A stretch of 11,435 nt of DNA from Dehalococcoidia bacterium (GTDB lineage: Bacteria; Chloroflexota; Dehalococcoidia; Dehalococcoidales; E44-bin46): contig SOKA01000012.1 of assembly GCA_004376105.1 (NCBI GenBank), positions 1 to 11,435 on the forward strand, read 5' to 3'. This document shows, in pieces, positions 5,964 through 11,435 of this stretch (the stretch's first letter is position 1; every line of letters begins with the position of its first letter). The notes below the pieces were generated by a model. The model ran no database searches and had not been told where the DNA came from. It saw nothing but the letters and a program-made list of their open reading frames with translations. Both the position numbers and the translations under genes were made by a program.

Positions 5964-5972
5964 TGCTAAAAT
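5964..5972 (+). promoter_or_regulatory. Candidate extended -10 promoter of corA
   Basis: TGC-TAAAAT at 5964-5972 has the TGn extension and five of six -10 bases. No good -35 is seen at the right distance, which is acceptable for extended -10 promoters. The start would fall near 5979, about 24 nt before the corA ATG. A GAAAGGG SD (5987-5993) lies 9 nt from the ATG. Confidence 0.42.
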
Positions 5973-6002
5973 AAGTTAGTTATGTTGAAAGGGTAATTTA
6001 CC

Positions 6003-6950
6003 ATGACTATTCCTCAGGTTAGAAAAGAAGAGCAGCTAAATCTGGAGTCTCTTACCTGGGGTGACCTAACCTGGGTCAATATTGAGCGTCCAACAGAAAA
6101 GGAGACCGAATATCTGGCTCAAAACTACCCCTTCCACCCCCTAGATTTAGATGACTGCCTCAGCCGAATACAGCGACCTAAAATAGATGAGTATAAAGAC
6201 TATCTATTTTTAGTCTTCCACTTCCCCGTATTCCATAAAGAGGCACGGGTAACTACATCCAGCCAGTTATCCGTATTTATTGGTCAAAACTACCTGATTA
6301 CCCTTCATAAAGGGGAGCTTAAGCCATTAGTAAAGTTGTTCAAGGAGTGCCAGATTGATGAGGAATCACGGCAAGAGAATTTTAGCCAGGGCTCTGGCTA
6401 CCTTCTCTACCGTATAATTGATAGGCTGGTTGACTACTGCCTGCCAATCTTGAATAAGATTGGTGACAATATGGAGGAGGTTGAAGACCATATGTTCTCC
6501 GACAGAACGCGCGGCGCAATTAAGGAAATCTCCAGTCTTCGGCGTGATATCATCTCCTTCCGTCGCATCATCTGGCCAATGAGGGCTGTTATTGGTAGTC
6601 TGGAACCTAAGGTTCGCCGCTTTAGCAAGACCGATTTGGCAGTTTACTTTGGAGATATGGTTGACCATGTGGATAAGATTTGGGATGGCTTAGATGAATA
6701 TAAAGAAATAATTGAAGGGCTAAATGATACCCATGATTCACTGGCTAACAATCGCACCAATGAGGTTATGCGAATACTGACTATCGTGGCTACTATCTTC
6801 TTTCCCATTACTTTAGTGGCAAGCATTTTTGGAATGAACATCCCATTACCCTTCCAACATTCCGGCTACTCCCTTCTCTATGTTATCCTTATCATGCTAG
6901 CCATTATTGGTGGCATGCTCTACTTCTTCCGTCGCCGGCACTGGATTTAA
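6003..6950 (+). CDS. corA: CorA family magnesium (divalent cation) transporter
   Basis: Homopentameric inner-membrane channel for Mg2+, sometimes Co2+ or Ni2+. The N-terminal cytoplasmic alpha/beta domain spans about 1-120. A long charged helical region follows (about 130-255, with RIIDRLVDYCLPIL and a coiled-coil-like acidic stretch). Two C-terminal membrane helices are at about 257-276 and 290-308. The signature GMN (277-279, in IFGMNIPLPF) follows the first helix as in the family, and the basic tail FRRRHWI fits the cytoplasmic C-terminus. The length of 315 aa is typical. It starts a tightly packed plus-strand gene run, with the next ATG 2 nt after its stop. Sequence alone does not tell Mg2+ from other cations. 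Confidence 0.93.
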   Translation: MTIPQVRKEEQLNLESLTWGDLTWVNIERPTEKETEYLAQNYPFHPLDLDDCLSRIQRPKIDEYKDYLFLVFHFPVFHKEARVTTSSQLSVFIGQNYLITLHKGELKPLVKLFKECQIDEESRQENFSQGSGYLLYRIIDRLVDYCLPILNKIGDNMEEVEDHMFSDRTRGAIKEISSLRRDIISFRRIIWPMRAVIGSLEPKVRRFSKTDLAVYFGDMVDHVDKIWDGLDEYKEIIEGLNDTHDSLANNRTNEVMRILTIVATIFFPITLVASIFGMNIPLPFQHSGYSLLYVILIMLAIIGGMLYFFRRRHWI

Positions 6951-6952
6951 CA

Positions 6953-7723
6953 ATGGATATTCAGATCCTGGGTGCCCATAACTGTGAATCACAAAGCTCA
7001 AAGTTCACCAGCCTGCTAATCGATAATGTTCTGGCTATAGATGCCGGTGGGCTTACCTCTAGTTTATCCCTCAAGGCACAACAAAAACTCAAGGCAATCC
7101 TGCTCACCCACCAACATTACGACCATGTTAGAGATATCCCAGCTCTGGGTATGAACTTTTACCTTCACCACGCAACTATCAATATCTACTCTACACAATC
7201 TGTATATGATGCCCTTACTACTCGCCTACTGGATGGCAAGCTTTATCCTAATTTCCTAGAACAGCCTCAACAGAATCCAGCAATTAAGTTCACCATAATA
7301 GAACCATACCGGATTGAGCAAATTGAAGGCTACAGCATCCTAGCCACCGAAGTAAATCACTCTGTCCCAACCATTGGCTATCAGGTTACCTCCTCGGAGG
7401 GTAAAATAGTATTTTATACTGGGGATACCGGACCAAGTTTAGCTGACTGCTGGAAGTATGTATCACCCCAACTGCTCATTACCGATGTTACTGCACCGAA
7501 TAGATATGACGAGTTTGCTAAAGAGTCAGGGCATCTTACTCCCAGTCTGCTCAAACAGGAGCTAGTTACCTTCCAAGAGCTTAAGGGGTACCTACCGCAA
7601 GTAGTTGTGGTTCATATGAACCCCAATCTAGAGAAGGAGATAGAGGCTGAAATAGCCGCAGTAGCTAAAACCCTAAATAACTCAATCAGCTTAGCCTATG
7701 AGGGGATGCAACTTCACTTATAA
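6953..7723 (+). CDS. Metallo-beta-lactamase-fold hydrolase, phosphodiesterase-like
   Basis: MBL-fold metalloenzyme of 256 aa. The metal-binding motif is THQHYDHV (His53, His55, Asp57, His58). Further candidate ligands are His136 in VNHSVPTIGY, Asp158 in YTGDTG and His221 in VVVHMNP, a complete dinuclear-site set. His194 in GHLTP is also present. The VNHSVP-IGY and YTGDTG pattern resembles Lactamase_B_2-type proteins, including cyclic-nucleotide phosphodiesterases and RNase Z relatives. It lacks the length and exosite expected of RNase Z. The substrate is unknown. Its ATG is 2 nt after the corA stop with no strong SD of its own, so translation is probably coupled to corA. It is presumably cytoplasmic, with no signal peptide. 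Confidence 0.85.
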   Translation: MDIQILGAHNCESQSSKFTSLLIDNVLAIDAGGLTSSLSLKAQQKLKAILLTHQHYDHVRDIPALGMNFYLHHATINIYSTQSVYDALTTRLLDGKLYPNFLEQPQQNPAIKFTIIEPYRIEQIEGYSILATEVNHSVPTIGYQVTSSEGKIVFYTGDTGPSLADCWKYVSPQLLITDVTAPNRYDEFAKESGHLTPSLLKQELVTFQELKGYLPQVVVVHMNPNLEKEIEAEIAAVAKTLNNSISLAYEGMQLHL

Positions 7724-7762
7724 AAATAACCCACTCACAAGGCTATAAGGGAAATCGGAAGG

Positions 7763-8251
7763 GTGAGATTAATAAACAATCTGAAATTTATAGTCGATAA
7801 CAATGTGGGCAAGCTAGCCAAGTGGCTGAGGATAATGGGATATGATACCCTGTTCTTCAACGGCAGTAATGATTCCCGTATGATAGCTATTGCTCTGGCT
7901 GAGGAAAGAGTAGTATTAACCAAAGATACCCAGATTATGAAAAGAGGAGTAATAACTAGGGGACGGCTCAAAGCTATCTTTATCCAGAGTGATGAACCTG
8001 AGCTACAAATGCATCAGGTAATAGACGCTCTACACCTGGATTGCCGGTTTAAGCCGTTCACTATCTGTTTAGAATGCAACCAGCCCCTACTGGAAAAGAG
8101 TAAACAGCAGGTGAAAGAGCTGGTGCCACCTTATGTTTTCCAAACACAAAACCAATATATGGAGTGTCCTACCTGCCACCGAATCTACTGGAGGGGAACG
8201 CACTGGCAGGCAATGACCGAAAAACTGAGGAAATTGTCGATAGGAGAATAG
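7763..8251 (+). CDS. Mut7-C RNase domain protein with zinc ribbon
   Basis: Stand-alone Mut7-C family protein of 162 aa, named for the C-terminal domain of nematode Mut-7. The N-terminal PIN-like part shows KFIVDNNVGKLAKWLRIMGYD (split: KFIVD at 8-12, then GKLAKWLR), with acidic residues Asp12 and Asp55 (LTKD) as likely metal ligands. The C-terminal part is a zinc ribbon, Cys102-x2-Cys105 and Cys135-x2-Cys138, ending in the family's RIYWRGTHW. The start is GTG at 7763: homology begins about eight residues later, the in-frame stop upstream is at 7727, and no ATG fits. SD support is weak (AAGGGA about 11 nt upstream). RNase activity is inferred from the family; no substrate is known. It lies 39 nt after the MBL gene. 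Confidence 0.87.
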   Translation: MRLINNLKFIVDNNVGKLAKWLRIMGYDTLFFNGSNDSRMIAIALAEERVVLTKDTQIMKRGVITRGRLKAIFIQSDEPELQMHQVIDALHLDCRFKPFTICLECNQPLLEKSKQQVKELVPPYVFQTQNQYMECPTCHRIYWRGTHWQAMTEKLRKLSIGE

Positions 8252-8255
8252 GTAG

Positions 8256-8841
8256 ATGGAAGCCCGAAGTCGCTATGGGGAGGTGACTGATAATCTGGTA
8301 GCCTTACTAACTGAGATAGTTGGGGCTAAGAATGTCCTAACCGGAGATGAACGAGAGAATTATGCTCGGGATGAGACGCCTAAGTCAAAACCGTTTCTTC
8401 CTGATGTAGTGGTAAAGCCTGAAGATACCAATTCAGTAGCCAAAATATTAAAGCTGGCTAGTGAGAGGAATATCCCAGTTACTCCCCGGGGTGGGGGAAC
8501 CGGTGTTTCCGGTGGAGCAGTGCCCATTTATGGAGGGATTGTTCTCTCTTTGGAAAGGATGAATAGAATCCTGGAGATAGATGAGGATAACTTTGTGGCT
8601 ACGGTTGAGCCAGGGAACGAACAAATCTGAAGACAAGATAAAAGAGCTTCTTAGGGAAATCTATGAGGTGGGAGTATCATTAGGCGGGACAATATCAGGG
8701 GAGCACGGCCTTGGCTTTGCCAAGAAAGGTTACCTTCATATGGCTGCGGATAAGAATAAAATGGAGTTAATGAAAAGAGTTAAGAGGGCTTTCGACCCCA
8801 ACAATATTATGAATCCAGGTAAGGTCTTTGACCTAGAATAG
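8256..8841 (+). pseudogene. FAD-linked oxidase (GlcD/D-lactate dehydrogenase type) with large internal deletion
   Basis: The first 119 or so codons (8256 to about 8615) encode the N-terminal FAD-binding (PCMH) half of a GlcD-type oxidase: DETPKSKP, PDVVVKPEDTNSVAKIL, then TPRGGGTGVSGGAVP and the VEPG turn. That frame stops at 8628-8630. From about 8620 a different frame gives the family's extreme C-terminus: EIYEVGVSLGGTISGEHGLG, then KRAFDPNNIMNPGKVF and a stop at 8839-8841. Intact family members have about 460 residues, so roughly 240-260 middle residues (substrate domain and rest of the FAD domain) are missing and the join is out of frame. An enzyme oxidising a 2-hydroxy acid such as lactate or glycolate is the likely ancestor. 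The product cannot be functional. The ATG is 4 nt after the Mut7-C gene. Confidence 0.88.
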
Positions 8842-8851
8842 CCAGGAAGCT

Positions 8852-9622
8852 ATGTTATTAGCCATTGATATTGGAAATACTGATACCACTTTAGGCGTTT
8901 TTGAAGGCGAGGAGCTTTGCGCTACCTGGCATATGGCTACTAGTATTCACCGTATGGCAGATGAGTATGCTGCCCTATTGCTTAACCTGCTGCACCACCA
9001 AGGTCTAGACACATCTGCTATTAAAGAGGTAGCCTTGTGCAGTGTCGTCCCACCACTGATAGCCACTTATGAGGAGTTATTTGGGCGATACTTCCACATC
9101 TCGCCACTGGTAGTAGGAGCTGGGGTTAAGACCGGGGTACGCATCCGCATGGACAACCCAAGAGAGGTTGGCACTGACCGCATTGTGAATGCAGCTGCCG
9201 CCCATCACCTCTATGGTGGTCCAGTAATCATCACCGACCTGGGAACAGCCACTACCTTTGATACGGTATCCAAAGAAGGCGATTACCTGGGAGGGGCTAT
9301 TGCCCCGGGTATAAATACCGCTGCTGAGGCTCTGTTTACGCAGGCATCAATGTTACCCCGAGTGGAATTAGTCCACCCTAAACATGCTATCGGTACCAAC
9401 ACCATTGCCGCCATGCAATCAGGGATTGTCTTCGGCTATGTAGGACTTATTGAAGGTATAGTGGCTCGCATCCAGCAGGAGTTAGGGGAAAAAGCTAAGG
9501 TGGTGGCTACCGGAGGCTGGGCTGAACTCATAGCTAAAGAAACACCGGTAATTGATGTGGTAAACCTCAATTTGACATTGATTGGATTGAGACTCATTTA
9601 CCTGATGAATAAAGCTGATTAG
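8852..9622 (+). CDS. coaX: Type III pantothenate kinase CoaX
   Basis: Phosphorylates pantothenate to 4'-phosphopantothenate, the first step of CoA synthesis, in the cytoplasm as a dimer. It belongs to the ASKHA fold: the phosphate-1 motif is DIGNTDTTLGVF (6-17), catalytic-base region GTDRIVNA with Asp109, phosphate-2 motif DLGTATTFD (129-137), and the adenosine motif ATGGWAEL near 219-226. PRVEL followed by IGTNT and AMQSGI (about 170-192) is characteristic of the type III family. The length of 256 aa is standard. Type III enzymes need a monovalent cation and are not feedback-inhibited by CoA (family knowledge). The ATG is preceded by AGGAAG, 10 nt after the broken oxidase gene, and coaBC follows 9 nt downstream. 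Confidence 0.95.
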   Translation: MLLAIDIGNTDTTLGVFEGEELCATWHMATSIHRMADEYAALLLNLLHHQGLDTSAIKEVALCSVVPPLIATYEELFGRYFHISPLVVGAGVKTGVRIRMDNPREVGTDRIVNAAAAHHLYGGPVIITDLGTATTFDTVSKEGDYLGGAIAPGINTAAEALFTQASMLPRVELVHPKHAIGTNTIAAMQSGIVFGYVGLIEGIVARIQQELGEKAKVVATGGWAELIAKETPVIDVVNLNLTLIGLRLIYLMNKAD

Positions 9623-9631
9623 GGGGCAATT

Positions 9632-10822
9632 ATGCTAGCTAATAAGACAGTAATACTGGGTATAACCGGGAGTTTGGCAGCCTATAAAGCAGCTGACATT
9701 GCCAGCAAATTAACCCAGGCTGGAGCTAGGGTTGAGGTAGTTATGACCGAGTCGGCCACCAAGTTCATAACTCCGCTAACCCTTCGTAGCATTACTAGCC
9801 GACCGGTAGTAACTGATATGTTTGAGTTAGCCTCTGAGTTCAGTATTGAGCATGTAGCCCTAGCTGAGGCAGCCGATGTGGTGGTTATTGCCCCAGCTAC
9901 AGCCTGCGTTATGGCTAAACTGGCAGCCGGTATCTCTGATGATGAGCTTACCTGCACTGTGCTGGCTACTGAAGCACCGGTTATTGTAGCCCCAGCCATG
10001 CATGCTAGTATGTTCCAGAACTCCGTCACTCAACAAAACCTGGCCAAGCTTAAGGCCAGAGGCTTTACTATTGTTGGCCCTGAGTACGGTCGCTTAGCCT
10101 CAGGCAAAGTCGGCTTGGGCCGTCTGGCTGAAACTGACAAGATCATAGACACCATCGGTCAAGTATTGAGCCAAGGCAGAGACCTGACGAGTAAGCGCAT
10201 TGTGGTTACTGCCGGCGGCACCCAAGAGCCCATTGACCCTGTCCGCCATATTGGAAATCGCTCCTCAGGCAAAATGGGGTATGCTTTGGCTGAAGCAGCC
10301 AGGAATAGGGGGGCTGAAGTTAAGCTAATTACTGCCCCCACCTCCCTTCCCGAACCGGTTGGCACAGAGGTTGTCTCCGTTAAAACCGCTGCCGAGATGA
10401 AGGAGGCAGTAGCTAGAGCCGTTATTCAAGCCGATGCCCTGATTATGGCTGCCGCTGTAGCTGACTACCAGCCGAAAAGCGTAGCCGAAGCTAAGATTAA
10501 GAAAGAAACCCCCACTCTAACTCTAGAGCTAATCAGGACGCCGGATATTTTGACCGAAGTAAAGGGCAATTTCCTCAAGGTCGGCTTTGCTGCTGAAAGC
10601 CAGAATATAGTAGCCAACGCTAAACAAAAGCTGGAAAGGAAGCAACTTGACCTTATTGTGGCTAACGATATTACCGACCCAAGTAGCGGTTTCGGCGCTG
10701 ATACCAATAAAGTAACCCTCATAGATAAACAGGGCAACGTGGAAGACTTGCCCCTACTAACCAAAAGAGAGGTGGCTGACAGGATACTGGATAGGGTGGT
10801 TAGTCTTTTAGCCAAGAGATAG
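9632..10822 (+). CDS. coaBC: Bifunctional phosphopantothenoylcysteine synthetase/decarboxylase CoaBC
   Basis: Couples 4'-phosphopantothenate to cysteine and decarboxylates the product to 4'-phosphopantetheine. The N-terminal CoaC flavoprotein half (about 1-180) has GITGSLAAYKA (10-20), catalytic His74 (SIEHVAL), APATACVMAKLAAG (87-100) and PAMHASM (121-127). The C-terminal CoaB half has TAGGTQEPIDPVRHIGNRSS (193-212), AAAVADY (273-279), the lysine-rich KIKK (288-291) and DLIVANDI (340-347). The length of 396 aa is normal. Oddities are in CoaC: PATAC where PATAN is usual, PAMH where PAMN is usual, and RLASGKVGLGR where E. coli has the redox-active ACGDIGPGR cysteine (Ser157 aligns near it). 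I recall archaeal and some bacterial members varying likewise, so activity is probably kept. It follows coaX by 9 nt. Confidence 0.95.
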   Translation: MLANKTVILGITGSLAAYKAADIASKLTQAGARVEVVMTESATKFITPLTLRSITSRPVVTDMFELASEFSIEHVALAEAADVVVIAPATACVMAKLAAGISDDELTCTVLATEAPVIVAPAMHASMFQNSVTQQNLAKLKARGFTIVGPEYGRLASGKVGLGRLAETDKIIDTIGQVLSQGRDLTSKRIVVTAGGTQEPIDPVRHIGNRSSGKMGYALAEAARNRGAEVKLITAPTSLPEPVGTEVVSVKTAAEMKEAVARAVIQADALIMAAAVADYQPKSVAEAKIKKETPTLTLELIRTPDILTEVKGNFLKVGFAAESQNIVANAKQKLERKQLDLIVANDITDPSSGFGADTNKVTLIDKQGNVEDLPLLTKREVADRILDRVVSLLAKR

Positions 10823-10860
10823 GAAGATGTTACTGAACAAGCTCTGAGGTTGGGGACACA

Positions 10861-11331
10861 ATGAATGAAGAGGAACTCAAAAGCTTATGGGAGAGGCACC
10901 GCCAAAGAGGAGGAATCATCCGCTCGTGGGAAGAGTGGAAAGATAAGGTAGGGAAGGCCTATATTGAGCTTATAAAGATAGCGAAAGAGATTCCTTACGA
11001 CCTGATGCGCATTACATACGGAAAATTAGGCGCAAGGATAGGGCTTTATCCTTTGTCAGAGTTATTTCAACTTAAAATAGGTCATATAGTTGGTGCATGT
11101 AGTGTATATGAACATGAGCATGGGCGCCCTTTAATTTCAGCTTTAGTAGTCAATGAGGAAACGAATAGACCTGGGAAAGGTTTTTGGGGGCTACCCGGAA
11201 TACCTCCTCATCTAAGAAAGAACATTGGGATTGAAGATATAACAGTTTTTAAACTTGATGAAGGCAGGGAAAGTTTTTGGATAAACCAGATAAAGCAAAT
11301 TGATAAGTGTTGGAAAGCAAAAGAAAGCTAG
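10861..11331 (+). CDS. Uncharacterised 156-residue protein
   Basis: I do not recognise this as a named family. The first 45 residues are charged and tryptophan-containing helical sequence (RSWEEWKDKV). Residues 51-61 (ITYGKLGARIG) resemble the first turn of a winged-helix like that of alkyltransferase-type proteins, which may be chance. The compact core has YEHEHGRPL (83-91), a beta-strand SALVVN (93-98), and PGKGFWGLPG (104-113), a glycine-rich motif that looks functionally constrained. No signal peptide or membrane segment is seen. The ATG is preceded by GAGG and GGGG about 7-13 nt upstream. Its 3' half looks more AT-rich than the coa genes (by eye), which may hint at acquisition. It separates coaBC (38 nt) and valS (19 nt) on the same strand. 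Confidence is high that it is a gene, low for any function. Confidence 0.8.
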   Translation: MNEEELKSLWERHRQRGGIIRSWEEWKDKVGKAYIELIKIAKEIPYDLMRITYGKLGARIGLYPLSELFQLKIGHIVGACSVYEHEHGRPLISALVVNEETNRPGKGFWGLPGIPPHLRKNIGIEDITVFKLDEGRESFWINQIKQIDKCWKAKES

Positions 11332-11350
11332 AAAAATAGAAAAGGTAAAT

Positions 11351-11435
11351 ATGGCGGAAAAGACACAAACTCAATATGAGATGCCCAGAGCCTATGAGCC
11401 GGGTAAGGTTGAGCAGAAGTGGTATCAATTCTGGC
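11351..11435 (+). CDS. valS: Valyl-tRNA synthetase ValS, N-terminal 28 codons, partial
   Basis: The open frame runs off the right edge. The visible residues include MPRAYEPGKVEQKWYQFW (11-28), the typical beginning of bacterial valyl-tRNA synthetase (Y-x-P-x-x-V/E-x-K-W-Y-x-x-W), just ahead of the class I catalytic domain. ValS charges tRNA-Val in the cytoplasm. The ATG at 11351 has AAAGG about six bases upstream. An internal ATG (Met11) could also serve but lacks a comparable SD. No T-box or other leader is seen in the 19-nt gap to the preceding gene, so expression probably comes from upstream. Confidence 0.85.
   Translation, partial: MAEKTQTQYEMPRAYEPGKVEQKWYQFW

Noticed and set aside
6003..7723. 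A CRISPR type III ancillary module made of corA and a nucleotide-degrading partner
   Set aside because: No cas genes or repeat arrays are present. The CorA protein looks like an ordinary magnesium channel and the partner has the MBL fold, unlike the DHH-type NrN partner known from such systems.
8581..8841. A separate small gene following the FAD-oxidase N-terminal part
   Set aside because: Its residues after about position 15 are the exact C-terminus of the same oxidase family, so it is the other end of one broken gene. Its apparent ATG lies inside the N-terminal part in another frame.

Overview
The window is bacterial chromosomal DNA of moderate, slightly AT-leaning composition. It is densely packed, with strong Shine-Dalgarno sequences and several TTG or GTG starts. 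The gene set suggests an anaerobe or its close kin: a tungstate/molybdate transporter under a molybdenum-cofactor riboswitch, a beta-oxidation-type CoA pathway, and a CoA synthesis block next to valS. The protein style resembles Dehalococcoidia (Chloroflexota) or similar uncultivated sediment bacteria, but that placement is an impression and was not tested.

Left part, minus strand (1-3097). The left edge cuts an elongator-type tRNA-Met(CAT) gene that has its own promoter. Next comes a tupA-tupB-tupC operon transcribed leftwards. It starts from a good sigma70-type promoter whose -10 box lies inside a perfect 15-nt palindrome. It then runs through a long leader holding a recognisable Moco riboswitch and a strong intrinsic terminator before reaching tupA. 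One strand of the aptamer nearly duplicates the terminator 3' arm, so an antitermination switch can be proposed. The tupB ribosome-binding site lies inside a hairpin.

Middle part (3130-5957). A plus-strand CoA-thioester block holds a decayed 3' fragment of an enoyl-CoA hydratase (crotonase), an intact 3-hydroxybutyryl-CoA dehydrogenase, and an intact thiolase with a 34-residue insertion. The three would catalyse successive steps of a crotonyl-CoA to acetyl-CoA route, but the hydratase step is broken here. Facing the thiolase is a 57-codon minus-strand gene, with its own promoter and SD, for a four-cysteine protein.

Right part, plus strand (5964-11435). In order: corA, a metallo-beta-lactamase-fold hydrolase 2 nt after it, a Mut7-C RNase-like protein with a zinc ribbon, a FAD-linked oxidase gene that has lost its middle and its reading frame, coaX, coaBC, an unrecognised 156-residue protein, and the first 28 codons of valS. 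coaX and coaBC together give three of the five steps from pantothenate to CoA.

The most interesting points are the riboswitch-controlled tup operon with its nested controls, the small cysteine-rich gene, and two decayed metabolic genes within 6 kb. I saw no CRISPR array, insertion sequence or prophage signature.
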